Below, piece by piece: positions 23,864-32,713 of a stretch of DNA of 64,000 nt. The stretch lies in contig CALANV010000020.1 in assembly GCA_937926175.1 (NCBI GenBank), positions 26,728 through 90,727 on the forward strand. The letters are read 5' to 3'. A program made the translations under genes and the position numbers. Each line of letters begins with the position of its first letter. Position 1 is the stretch's first letter. The DNA comes from an uncultured Rhodospirillales bacterium (GTDB taxonomy: Bacteria; Pseudomonadota; Alphaproteobacteria; CACIAM-22H2). The notes beneath the pieces were generated by a model. The model ran no database searches. It was not told where the DNA came from and was given only the letters and a program-made list of their open reading frames with translations.

Positions 23864-26535
23864 TCGGCGGCGTCGCGTTCCCGGGCCGAGTCGAGGCCGA
23901 AGGCGTAGGTGAAGTTGCCGTTGATGTCGAGCCCGATATGGACCTTGTCGAAGCGTTCGGCGCGGGCCATGCGGTCGAGAACCTCGGCAGAGAGTTCCGG
24001 CAGAAGGCTGTTCGTCAGGATGTGATCGATATTGCGCGCACCGGTATCCGCCTCGGTGCAGCGGTCGGCGACGAGGTCGACGATCTCGTCGTCATAGCTG
24101 AGTTCGGCCCGGTGCTGCTCCCAGAACCGCTTCTGGATCTTCTCCAGTTTCAGGCGGACGATGGACCGGATCTGGTCGTCGCCGAGCGGCAGGTACGGCA
24201 CCACGACCAGACGGCCGAGGAACGCGGCCCGGAAGTGACGCAGCAGCTCAGGCCAGATCGCCTGCACGAGCTCGTCGGCCGGCACGTCGCGGCGGCGTTC
24301 GCACAGCCGCATGATGGTGTCCGAGCCGACATTCGAGGTCAGAAGAATCATCGTGTTCTTGAAATCGACCTCCTGCCCCTCGCCGTCCTCGAGCACGCCT
24401 TTGTCGAACACCTGATAGAAGAGCTCGAGCACGTCGGGATGCGCCTTCTCGACCTCGTCCAGCAGAACGACCGAATAGGGATTGCGCCGCACCGCCTCGG
24501 TCAGCACGCCGCCCTGACCGTAACCGACATATCCGGGCGGGGCGCCTTTGAGGCCCGATACGGAGTGGGCCTCCTGGTATTCCGACATGTTGATCGTGAC
24601 CATGTTGCGCTCGCCACCGTACAGCAGGTCGGCAAGGCTGATGGCCGTTTCGGTCTTGCCGACGCCGCTGGGTCCGACCAGCAGGAAGACGCCGGCCGGC
24701 TTGCCGGGTTCGTCGAGATGAGCTCGGAACGTCCGCACGCGTCGCGCGATCGTCTCGAGCGCGGCCGGCTGGCCGACCACCCGCCGCTCGAGCTCGTCCT
24801 TGAGCCTGAGGATCATCGCGATCTCGTCGCTCATGATCTTGCCGACCGGAATGCCGGTCCAGCCCGACACGACGTCGGCAACGACGCGCTTGTCGACGGA
24901 CAAGGGCACCATGGGCTGATCGCCCTGAAGTTCGTCCAGCGCAAGGCGCAGCGAGTCGAGTTCGACGCGCAGGCGTTCGCGCTCAACCTCGTCGGCGGGT
25001 CCCTTGCCGAGCGCCTCGAGACGCCGTTCGACGTCACGGATCTTCTGCAGGGTGCTCACCTCGACCTGCCAGCGTGCCTCGAGCTGGCGGCGGAGATCGT
25101 CGAGCTTCCACCACTCGTCGGTCAGCTCCTCGATCCGCAGACCGTGGTCGATGCCCAGCTGCTGCTCGCGCTTGAGCGTGTTGATTTCCTCCTGGACGCT
25201 TTCGGCCCGCCGGATGGCGTCCTCGAGCGCGGCCGGCATCGAATGCTGGGCGATGGCGACGCGCGCGCTGGCGGTATCGAGCACGCCGATCGCCTTGTCG
25301 GGAAGCTGCCGGCCGGTAATGTAGCGGTGCGACAGCGCAACGGCCTCGCGGATCGCCTCGTCCATGATACGGACGCCGTGATGCCGTTCCAGCTTCGGCA
25401 CGAGGCCGCGCAGCATCTCCACCGCCGTGTCCTCGTCCGGTTCGTCGACCTTGACGACCTGGAACCGCCGGGCGAGCGCCGGGTCCTTCTCGAAATACTT
25501 CTTGTATTCCGCCCACGTCGTCGCCGCGATGGTCCGGAGTTCGCCGCGCGCGAGCGCAGGCTTCAGCAGGTTTGCCGCATCGTTCTGTCCCGCCTGCCCA
25601 CCGGCGCCGATCAGGGTGTGCGCCTCGTCGATGAACAGGATGATCGGTCGCGCCGAGGCCTTGACCTCGGCGATCACCGACTTGAGCCGGTTCTCGAACT
25701 CGCCCCGCATGCCGGCCCCGGCCTGAAGCAGACCGAGGTCGAGTATGCGGACGGAAACGCCCTGCAGGGGCGGCGGAACGCGATTGGCGGCGATCTGGTT
25801 TGCGAAGCCTTCGACGATGGCCGTCTTGCCGACGCCGGCCTCGCCGACCAGGATCGGATTGTTCTGACGGCGGCGCATCAGAATGTCGACGATCTGCCGG
25901 ATTTCGCCGTCACGCCCCTTGATCGGGTCGATCTTGCCGGCTCTTGCATCGGCAGTGAGATCGATCGTGTAGGCATCGAGCGCCGGCGTCTTGGAATCGC
26001 CCGGCGACGATCGTGCAGGATCGCCGACCGGTGCCGTCGCCGACGGCGCGGCGCCGGCCCGCCCCTCCGGCGACTCCTTGAGAAGCGCCGGGAGATCCTC
26101 CTGCAGGCGTGTGCGCGGAAGCTTCATCAGGCTCGGTGCCGACTCGTAGACGAGTCCGCGCAGGGCGTCGTTGTCGAGCAGCGCACGCAGCACCGTGCCC
26201 GATCGGATGTGGGGCAACTTGAGCTCGAGGCTCGAGATCACCCACGCGTCCTGCAGCATCTGCGGGACCTGGGGTGACAGCGTCGGCGTACGGCTGTTGC
26301 CGCGCTTCAGCTTGTCGATCGCTGCCGTGAGCTGGCGAATGATGTCGGCCGCCGGCACCTCGTAATAGCGCAGGATGATCGCAATGTCGGTATCGGGCGC
26401 TTCCACCAGCTTGAGCAGGAGGTGCTCGATCTCGACGTTGAAGTTGGTCTGCGCCACGCAAAGCTCGGCGCCCTTCTCGAGGGCCCGCTTGCAGACCGGA
26501 TTGAGCTTTTCGATCAGTGTCTTGATGTCGCTCAT
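23860..26535 (-). CDS. tssH: T6SS sheath-recycling ATPase ClpV (TssH)
   Basis: An 891-aa Clp/Hsp100 protein. The N-domain (1-160) has a ClpV-type start, SDIKTLIEKLNPVCKRALEKGAELCVAQTNFNVEIEHLLLKL. D1 has Walker A GEAGVGKT at 231-238 and IILFIDEAHTLIGAGG; a coiled-coil middle domain lies around 410-530; D2 has Walker A GPSGVGKT near 620 and SVVLLDEVEKAHPDV. The T6SS context and the N-domain separate it from ClpB. It disassembles contracted TssB/TssC sheath. It is the eighth gene of the tssB-led run, 38 bp after tssG. Confidence 0.95.
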   Translation of the reverse strand: MSDIKTLIEKLNPVCKRALEKGAELCVAQTNFNVEIEHLLLKLVEAPDTDIAIILRYYEVPAADIIRQLTAAIDKLKRGNSRTPTLSPQVPQMLQDAWVISSLELKLPHIRSGTVLRALLDNDALRGLVYESAPSLMKLPRTRLQEDLPALLKESPEGRAGAAPSATAPVGDPARSSPGDSKTPALDAYTIDLTADARAGKIDPIKGRDGEIRQIVDILMRRRQNNPILVGEAGVGKTAIVEGFANQIAANRVPPPLQGVSVRILDLGLLQAGAGMRGEFENRLKSVIAEVKASARPIILFIDEAHTLIGAGGQAGQNDAANLLKPALARGELRTIAATTWAEYKKYFEKDPALARRFQVVKVDEPDEDTAVEMLRGLVPKLERHHGVRIMDEAIREAVALSHRYITGRQLPDKAIGVLDTASARVAIAQHSMPAALEDAIRRAESVQEEINTLKREQQLGIDHGLRIEELTDEWWKLDDLRRQLEARWQVEVSTLQKIRDVERRLEALGKGPADEVERERLRVELDSLRLALDELQGDQPMVPLSVDKRVVADVVSGWTGIPVGKIMSDEIAMILRLKDELERRVVGQPAALETIARRVRTFRAHLDEPGKPAGVFLLVGPSGVGKTETAISLADLLYGGERNMVTINMSEYQEAHSVSGLKGAPPGYVGYGQGGVLTEAVRRNPYSVVLLDEVEKAHPDVLELFYQVFDKGVLEDGEGQEVDFKNTMILLTSNVGSDTIMRLCERRRDVPADELVQAIWPELLRHFRAAFLGRLVVVPYLPLGDDQIRSIVRLKLEKIQKRFWEQHRAELSYDDEIVDLVADRCTEADTGARNIDHILTNSLLPELSAEVLDRMARAERFDKVHIGLDINGNFTYAFGLDSARERDAAE

Positions 26536-26573
26536 GCCGGCTCCCCCCGGTCATTCAGGATATGTCGTGCATG

Positions 26574-27596
26574 TCAGGTGCGCCATGCGAGCCGCACCTG
26601 ACGATCGTCGGCGGTGGCCGGCGTGGCCCTGAGCCATGACGTCCAACCGAGGCGTGGGCCGTCCGTACCGCTCAAGCGCAAGGTCGGCACCTCGCGGGCC
26701 GCGACGCAGAGGCGCACGTCGACGTCGAGTTCGCGTCGCGTGAAGAACTCGACCAGTGCCCTCAACCGGTCATGCGCCCGGCCGATCGGAAGAAAATCGC
26801 GCAGCTGACGCAGCGTCAGCGGCCCGAGTTCGATCTCGATGCGGCCATGCTGATCCCAGACGCGGCGACCGAGAACCGCGGTCCCCCCCAGGCGTTGATT
26901 GCGGCCGAAGCGGCCCAGCACCGTGATCTGGTCGTCGGCAAGCACCCGCCAGCACCCGACAAACTGACGGATCCTGACGGGCACGCCGAAGTGATCGGCC
27001 AGTATGACCTGAAGCGCGTGCGCACTGCGCCGGCCGTCGCTCAACAGGCCGGCATAGCGCAGCAGCGCACCATCGTGGATCGCCAGACGGTTGCACAGGC
27101 CCCGCGTCCCCATGCCAATGGCCGCGAAGAGATACGACCCGAACGACGTTGCCCAGGGCGGATCCAGCCCGAGCGTCGGCAGGTGCTGACGTTTCGCCCG
27201 GACCATGAGCGAAACCAGCCGGTGGTTGAATATGTCGAGGAATGCGCCGAACGCGCGATTGCCGCGCCGCGTTTCCTCGACGAGACGTTCCGTGAACGGC
27301 GTCGGCAGCGGGCCCAAGGCGCCGGCGAGCCCCATGAAGTTGACGACGACCGTCGACGGTTCGCCGGTGGATTTCGGCGGCTCGACGGCCGCGACCTCGC
27401 TGGCCGGAAATCCGTAACCGACGGCTGAACGGAAGCGCACGGCCTCGGCATCGGGCCGCGCGGTCGTACCGACCGGTGGTGCCTCCGGACGCATCTGCTC
27501 GAGATGCCGAACGGCACGGAACAGGTCGAATCGAAACGGCTCGGCAAAGAGCCAGTCGATTACAGAACGTGCTGTTCGCCAGATAGAGGTTGCCAC
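26574..27596 (-). CDS. tssG: T6SS baseplate protein TssG (ImpH)
   Basis: About 340 residues. SVIDWLFAEPFRFDLFRAVRHLEQMRP near the start, ETRRGNRAFGAFLDIFNHRLVSLMVRA in the middle and the C-terminal LRQLRDFLPIGRAHDRLRALVEFFTRRELDVDVRL are typical of TssG, which forms the baseplate wedge with TssF and TssE. The GTG at 27596 has an AAGGGG site ten bases upstream; an in-frame TTG lies at 27605. The start overlaps the end of tssF by about 36 bp. Confidence 0.93.
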   Translation of the reverse strand: MATSIWRTARSVIDWLFAEPFRFDLFRAVRHLEQMRPEAPPVGTTARPDAEAVRFRSAVGYGFPASEVAAVEPPKSTGEPSTVVVNFMGLAGALGPLPTPFTERLVEETRRGNRAFGAFLDIFNHRLVSLMVRAKRQHLPTLGLDPPWATSFGSYLFAAIGMGTRGLCNRLAIHDGALLRYAGLLSDGRRSAHALQVILADHFGVPVRIRQFVGCWRVLADDQITVLGRFGRNQRLGGTAVLGRRVWDQHGRIEIELGPLTLRQLRDFLPIGRAHDRLRALVEFFTRRELDVDVRLCVAAREVPTLRLSGTDGPRLGWTSWLRATPATADDRQVRLAWRT

Positions 27597-29371
27597 CGGT
27601 ACCAAACCCCTTCGCGGCCGACGCGCGCGACCGCCAGTTGCGTGAAGCTGTTGATCGAGGTGTACAGGGAAAAGAATCGATTCAGGACGGCCGCGAACAG
27701 AAATGCGCTCGAGCCGACGAAGTGGCGGTCGTCAATCGTCAGCGTGATTTCGGTTCCGCGGATAAAGCCCCGCCACGCATCTGCGCCGGTCCGACGTACG
27801 ACCTTCCGGGTCTGCATGTCGCGCAGTCCGGCGATCTGCTGCTCGACCGCACGTTCGTCGAGCCAGTCGTAAAGCTTGAGAATCTCCTTGAGGGCGACGA
27901 GCGATTCGCTACCGCTGCCGATCGACAGGTGGTTGAGCGACAGGTGCGAGATCAGCCGCCACAGCGTCTTGCCCTGCAACGGCGGCGTGATCGGCGCCGA
28001 TGGCTTGCCGAGGATGTGGATCCGCGAGGCCGGGACGTCCTCCTCGATCGACAGCAACGCCGCCGCCGGCAACGATTGCGCCAAATCGCGGTTCGTGCAG
28101 AGGAGATGAGCAAATGCCACCTGCGTCGGCGGCATCCTCGGCGTGAAATCCAGGTCGGTAAAGGAGATAAAGGTTTCCGTACCGGGCAGATCGCGCCGTT
28201 CCGAGTAGCGGCGCCGCAAGAACCAGAAGGCCCGGCTGTCCTCGCCGCCGTGATGTGCAAATGAAAAGAACGGCGCAATCGTGCGTGTTTCGTCCCTGAC
28301 GTCCGACGTCATCGACACACGTACGACCGAATGCACCTCGTGCCACCGCTCCTGGCGCTGGTCGGGAATGAGGCGGTATTCGGTCCTGGTCTCGTCGATC
28401 CTGATCGGTTCGCTAGTCCGCGGAAACAGATTGATGACCGGCGTGCAGCCCAACCGAAAGTTTTCGGCCGAGGCGACGACGCGACCGCTCGGATTGCGTT
28501 CGAGCAGGACGATGATGTCGAACCAGCGCCCCGCATCGAGACCGCGCAGCCCCTCGACATCGAAGAACAGGAACTTCTCCGGAAACGCGAAGTACTCCTG
28601 CAACAGGCGATAGCCCTGGTGCGATTCCGCCGGGTACGGAAGGACCGCCTCGTCGACGTCGAAGCCGACGGGACGGATCGCTTCGGGGCCGAGCCGCACG
28701 GGCGCCGACCGGCGATCGCTGCGGACGGCGACCCCGCGGCAATGCAGGAACAGAAGCTCGTAGAGTTGATAAACCGTATTGCGCTCGCCATCGAGGTGAA
28801 AGCGCAGGCGGTCGACTCCAAGCTCGGCGATCTCGCCCTCCGGCGCCATCAACTCGATCCGAAGCCGCAGCACGCCGGCGACCGTATGCTCGGAGTCGAG
28901 AAAGTCGTGCAGATCGGTCGGCTCCAATGCCGCATCGGCCACGTGCAAGGGCCACAACGTCACCGGATAAGCGGTTCGAAAGGTACAGGTCGCACCCTGG
29001 TTGGAATTGGCATGGAGCTGCGTATGCCGCGCGATCGGATAGCCGCCGATCAGCTTGCCCTGCCCGGGGTCCACCTCGAACCGGGCAATCGCCATGGCCG
29101 GCACCGGTGCTGCGAACTGCGGATAGAGCGCCTGAAGCAGTGCTGCGGGAATCTCGGAAAAATCGCGATCCAGGTTGTACTGAATGCGCCCCGTAAGAAA
29201 TGCGAACGCCTCGATTAGCCGCTCGACATGCGGATCGGCCGATTCCTCGCCGTCGAGCTCCAGTCGTGCGGCGATCTTCGGATAATCCCGCGCGAAACCT
29301 GCCCCCATTGCGCGCAGATAGGCGAGTTCCCGCTGAAAATAGCCAAGAAGTTCGGCGCGTTCGTCGGCCAT
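27560..29371 (-). CDS. tssF: T6SS baseplate protein TssF (ImpG)
   Basis: 603 residues, normal for TssF. The N-terminus LLGYFQRELAYLRAMGAGFARDYPKIAARLELDGEESADPHVERLIEAFAFLTGRIQYNLDRDFSEIPAALLQALYPQF is the most conserved block of the family. The C-terminus ending QLAVARVGREGVWYRWQPLSGEQHVL is also typical. It is the largest wedge subunit, linking the baseplate to the TssJLM complex. 11 bp after tssE and overlapping tssG. Confidence 0.95.
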   Translation of the reverse strand: MADERAELLGYFQRELAYLRAMGAGFARDYPKIAARLELDGEESADPHVERLIEAFAFLTGRIQYNLDRDFSEIPAALLQALYPQFAAPVPAMAIARFEVDPGQGKLIGGYPIARHTQLHANSNQGATCTFRTAYPVTLWPLHVADAALEPTDLHDFLDSEHTVAGVLRLRIELMAPEGEIAELGVDRLRFHLDGERNTVYQLYELLFLHCRGVAVRSDRRSAPVRLGPEAIRPVGFDVDEAVLPYPAESHQGYRLLQEYFAFPEKFLFFDVEGLRGLDAGRWFDIIVLLERNPSGRVVASAENFRLGCTPVINLFPRTSEPIRIDETRTEYRLIPDQRQERWHEVHSVVRVSMTSDVRDETRTIAPFFSFAHHGGEDSRAFWFLRRRYSERRDLPGTETFISFTDLDFTPRMPPTQVAFAHLLCTNRDLAQSLPAAALLSIEEDVPASRIHILGKPSAPITPPLQGKTLWRLISHLSLNHLSIGSGSESLVALKEILKLYDWLDERAVEQQIAGLRDMQTRKVVRRTGADAWRGFIRGTEITLTIDDRHFVGSSAFLFAAVLNRFFSLYTSINSFTQLAVARVGREGVWYRWQPLSGEQHVL

Positions 29372-29382
29372 CGCCTACCGCT

Positions 29383-29856
29383 TCATGCCGTACCGATGCG
29401 ATCGCCCTGCGCCTCGATCGCGACGGAAAAGGAAATTGGTTCGCGAATCGACCCCATGATCAGGGCGCCGTGAACCTGGACCAGCATTCGCTGGTGCCGG
29501 CCGACAAAATGCTCGATCGTCACCTCCGGGTCCGCGATGCGCGGTTCGAAGACGGCGAGCGTATTGCGCAGCATGCGGCGCAGGGCCTGCTCGCTGTCGT
29601 CGTTGCCCGGCGAATAATAGGAAAGATCCGGGATCCCATAATCGATGATCGACCGCTCCCGCCGTTCGAGTTCCGGTGCCGGAATCGGACAGCGGGTGTT
29701 GAAGAGCTGGGTTACCTCGCGCCGCACGGATTCGAGCAACTCCGCGCGGCTGTAGGTACGAAAAGGCCGCGCCTCGCGCGGCTCCCTGGGTTCGGCATCG
29801 GACAGGCGGTCGAAAAGCAGCGCGCGCGCCACATTCTCGCCACCTGTCCGCGCCAT
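29383..29856 (-). CDS. tssE: T6SS baseplate protein TssE (gp25-like)
   Basis: A 157-aa lysozyme-like gp25-family wedge protein. ARALLFDRLSDAEP near the start, SVRREVTQLFNTRCPIP and SIIDYGIPDLSYYSPGNDDSEQALRRMLRNTLAVFEPRI in the middle are characteristic. The conserved EPR motif is seen in FEPRIADPEV. It nucleates sheath assembly. Six bp after hcp and 11 bp before tssF. Confidence 0.92.
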   Translation of the reverse strand: MARTGGENVARALLFDRLSDAEPREPREARPFRTYSRAELLESVRREVTQLFNTRCPIPAPELERRERSIIDYGIPDLSYYSPGNDDSEQALRRMLRNTLAVFEPRIADPEVTIEHFVGRHQRMLVQVHGALIMGSIREPISFSVAIEAQGDRIGTA

Positions 29857-29862
29857 GCCCCG

Positions 29863-30363
29863 TTATTCCACCTTCTGCAGAATGAGATCGTGCTTGATCG
29901 GCTGGGCGCCTTCGCCGGTGCCGTCCGTTTCCTTCTGCGGAATGTAATTGTACTGGACGCTGCCGTAGTCGAGCGCGATGTTCTCCACCGGCAAGTCGCC
30001 TATACCGCCCGAGATGGAGTAGTTGGAAATGATCACCTTCTCCATGATGATCTGGAGATACTTCACGCCCTGCTTTTCGCCGCTGGCGCGATAGCACGTG
30101 AACGTCGCCTTGTCGATGTGCTTGCCCGACCAGCACATCTTCAGGATGTCGTCGGTCGACGAGTCGATGTACTTCGTGAATAAGAAATTCGAGTGGTTCG
30201 CCTGCTCGACCGTGCCGCCGCCGGCCGACACACGGATCGGAGAGGTGGGCTGAGAGAAACCGTGGCTCCAGCTCAGTACCGCGATCTCGTCCTTGTGCGT
30301 TTCGTCGGTGCTTTCGCCCTTCAGCTCCGGCCCCTCGAACTTGATGAACATGTTAGTTGCCAT
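29863..30363 (-). CDS. hcp: T6SS tube protein Hcp (TssD)
   Basis: A 166-aa Hcp-family protein. Start MATNMFIKFEGPELKGESTDETHKDEIAVLSWSHGFSQP and later TKYIDSSTDDILKMCWSGKHIDKATFTCYRASGEKQGVKYLQIIMEKVIISNYSISG are the two conserved beta-barrel halves. Hcp hexamers stack into the inner tube that is pushed out and may carry effectors in their lumen. Encoded between tssC and tssE. The end DLILQKVE suggests no effector fusion. Confidence 0.95.
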   Translation of the reverse strand: MATNMFIKFEGPELKGESTDETHKDEIAVLSWSHGFSQPTSPIRVSAGGGTVEQANHSNFLFTKYIDSSTDDILKMCWSGKHIDKATFTCYRASGEKQGVKYLQIIMEKVIISNYSISGGIGDLPVENIALDYGSVQYNYIPQKETDGTGEGAQPIKHDLILQKVE

Positions 30364-30420
30364 GAGATCCCCCTTTGGCGCGTTTCGTCATGATCTTTCG
30401 AGTTGTCACCGGACGGCCGC

Positions 30421-31902
30421 TCAGGCGGCCGCCGGCGGCGGGAGTTCGGCAACGAGCCGGAGCGATGCCGTGAGCTCTTCCAGCTGGAAATGCGGCCGGA
30501 GGAACACGGTTGCCCGATAGCTGCCGGGCTTGCCAGGCACTTCGAAGACGTCGACGCGGGCCTCGCGCAGCGGGAACTGCGCCTTGATCGACTGGCCGGC
30601 GTCATCCTTGCCGAGCACATACTGCATGATCCACGTGTTCAGGTACGTGGACACGTTCTCGCGCGACATGAAGCTGCCGACCATGTCACGCATCATGGCC
30701 TTGATGTAGTGCGCGAAACGGCACGCGGCGAGGACGTACGGCAGACGCGCCGACAGGTTGGCGTTCGCCGTCGCGGCATCCGTGATGTACTGCTTCGGCT
30801 TGTTGGTCGTCTGACCGCCAAAGAAGCAGGCGTAATCCGTTCCCTTGCAATGGACGAGTGCGATGAAGCCGAGATCGGACAGCTCCTTTTCACGCCGGTC
30901 GGTGATGGCGATCTCGGTCGGGCATTTCAGCGCAATATCGCCCTCGTCGGTACGGAAGGTATGGGTCGGGAGACCGGTGACGAGGCCACCGCCCTCGACA
31001 CCGCGGATCGCAGCCGTCCACTTGTACAGCGCAAAGGCGTTGGTGATGCGCTGCCCCAGCGCATAGGCCGGATTGCCCCACAGATACTTGGAGTGATCGC
31101 GGCCATCCGTATCCTCGACGAAGTTGAATTCCTCGACGGGCTTGGTGTCGGGCCCATAGGGAAGCCGCATCAGGATTCGCGGCAGCGTGAGCGCAACGTA
31201 ACGGCTGTCCTCGCTCTCGCGGAAGGAACGCCACTTGATGAGCTCCGCGCTCTCGAAGATCTTGGCCAGATCGCGCGGAGCCCCCAGATCGGTAAAGCTA
31301 TCAAGGTCGAACATCCGCGGGCTGGCGGCCGCGATGAACGGCGCGTGCGCGGCGGCTGCAACCTGCGAGATCTTCTCAAGGAACGCGATGTCCTGCGGAT
31401 GGCGGCCGAACGCGAAGTCACCGATGAGCAGACCGTACGGCGTACCGCCGAACGTGCCGTACTCTTCCTCGTAGATCTTCTTGAACAGCTGGCTCTGATC
31501 GAACTCGACCGCCTTCTCAAGGTCCTTCTGCAGCTCGGCACGGCTGGCGTTCAGCACGCGGATCTTCAGCATCGGCCCGGTCTCGGTATTCATGACCAGG
31601 TAGTGCAGCCCGCGCCATGAGGCCTCAAGCCGCTGCAGCTCCTCGGCATGCAGGATCTCGTTGAGCTGGGCACTGATGAGATCATCGATCTGCGCGATGC
31701 GATTGTTGATCGAGGCGACGACATCGCCGCTGACCGTCGTGCCCTCGGCGAGGACCTGATTGACGAACTCGCTGATCATGTCGCGCGCGTAGTCCTTCTG
31801 ACTCTCGTCGCGCGCCATGCCGCCATTGATGATGATCTGATCTAGCACCGACAGATTCTCGGCCGTGCCCGCGTTCGCCTCACCCTGGGTTTCTGTAGCC
31901 AT
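30421..31902 (-). CDS. tssC: T6SS sheath large subunit TssC
   Basis: 493 residues. LSVLDQIIINGGMARDESQKDYARDMISEFVNQVL near the N-terminus, LEASWRGLHYLVMNTETG, the YGLLIGDFAFGRHPQDIAFLEKISQVAAAAHAPFIAAASPRMF block and the C-terminal PGKPGSYRATVFLRPHFQLEELTASLRLVAELP are the TssC hallmarks. With TssB it forms the contractile sheath. ATG 31902 has a GGGGGG site six bases upstream; an extra in-frame ATG at 31917 is less likely. 41 bp after tssB. Confidence 0.96.
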   Translation of the reverse strand: MATETQGEANAGTAENLSVLDQIIINGGMARDESQKDYARDMISEFVNQVLAEGTTVSGDVVASINNRIAQIDDLISAQLNEILHAEELQRLEASWRGLHYLVMNTETGPMLKIRVLNASRAELQKDLEKAVEFDQSQLFKKIYEEEYGTFGGTPYGLLIGDFAFGRHPQDIAFLEKISQVAAAAHAPFIAAASPRMFDLDSFTDLGAPRDLAKIFESAELIKWRSFRESEDSRYVALTLPRILMRLPYGPDTKPVEEFNFVEDTDGRDHSKYLWGNPAYALGQRITNAFALYKWTAAIRGVEGGGLVTGLPTHTFRTDEGDIALKCPTEIAITDRREKELSDLGFIALVHCKGTDYACFFGGQTTNKPKQYITDAATANANLSARLPYVLAACRFAHYIKAMMRDMVGSFMSRENVSTYLNTWIMQYVLGKDDAGQSIKAQFPLREARVDVFEVPGKPGSYRATVFLRPHFQLEELTASLRLVAELPPPAAA

Positions 31903-31943
31903 GTAAGCCCCCCACAAATTTCCGTGAAATGGCAGGTAACGCC

Positions 31944-32486
31944 TCAGGCGGCGTCGCCATCCTTGCCTTCGCCATCCTTGCCGTCGCCCCTGGCGCTGGC
32001 CTGGAGGGCCTTCTTGAGCTCTTCCTGCTGGGCGGTGTTATCCACGACCTCGCGCAGCAAGGCATCGAGGCTGTCGTTGCCGTCAAGCTTCGCCAGCAGA
32101 TCGCGAAGCCGCGAACGCGCTTCCAGCAGCTTGCGCAACGGTTCGACCTGCTTGACGATGTTGACGGGCTCGAAATCCTCCATCGAGCGGAAGTTCAGCT
32201 CGATGTTGAGCTTGGTTCCATCGTTTGCAAGCTTGTTCTCGACCTGGAACGCGACGCGAGGCTTCGCCGCGTACATGACGTCGTTGAAGTTGTCGCGATC
32301 GATCTCGACGAACTTGCGCTGCTTCAACGGCGGCAGTGGTTCGGCCGGTTTCCCCGACAGATCCGCCATGACGCCGACGACGAAAGGCAGTTCCTTCTTC
32401 TGGATCGCCCCGCCCGTTTCAACGTCATAGGTGATCTGGACCCGCGGCGGACGTACGCGGTCCAGCTTGTGTTGAATACTCTCCAT
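31944..32486 (-). CDS. tssB: T6SS sheath small subunit TssB
   Basis: 180 residues. SIQHKLDRVRPPRVQITYDVETGGAIQKKELPFVVGVMADLSG and RKFVEIDRDNFNDVMYAAKPRVAFQVENKL are diagnostic of TssB/VipA. A C-terminal charged tail, ARGDGKDGEGKDGDAA, extends past the usual end. First gene of the second T6SS transcription block, after a 227-bp AT-rich gap. Confidence 0.96.
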   Translation of the reverse strand: MESIQHKLDRVRPPRVQITYDVETGGAIQKKELPFVVGVMADLSGKPAEPLPPLKQRKFVEIDRDNFNDVMYAAKPRVAFQVENKLANDGTKLNIELNFRSMEDFEPVNIVKQVEPLRKLLEARSRLRDLLAKLDGNDSLDALLREVVDNTAQQEELKKALQASARGDGKDGEGKDGDAA

Positions 32487-32713
32487 GATCTACCCCCCTG
32501 TCGAGTTAATCGGCCGACGTGGATGCGCGCCGACACAATCAGGAATGTGTCAGCACTGACTTATACCTGATAACTCCCAATAAAAAAAACTGATTCTCAA
32601 TTGCACGCAGAGATGGTTGGTTAAACGTTTGCAAAACCATGACCGGCGCAGCATCTCCGCGTCCGCGCCGTCGCGTTCGACGCACGCGGATTCTCTCAAC
32701 CAATGGCGGTAAA
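32487..32713 (-). promoter_or_regulatory. Promoter-like gap between tssA and tssB
   Basis: The only long gap in the T6SS run and clearly AT-richer than its surroundings, with an A8 run near 32582. It holds a perfect 12-bp inverted repeat, GTCAG-CA-CTGAC (32549-32560), 63 bp upstream of tssB, and a LacI-type-looking core AAACGTTT (32623-32630). I see no clear sigma-54 site. It probably carries the promoter for tssB-to-SPOR. Confidence 0.45.

Noticed and set aside
21653..23908. Long plus-strand frame opposite vgrG and the MORN gene
   Set aside because: Shadow frame; the minus strand carries clear families across the whole stretch.
23938..26277. Long plus-strand frame antisense to tssH
   Set aside because: Mirror of the ClpV codons; Arg/Asp/Leu-rich without any motif.
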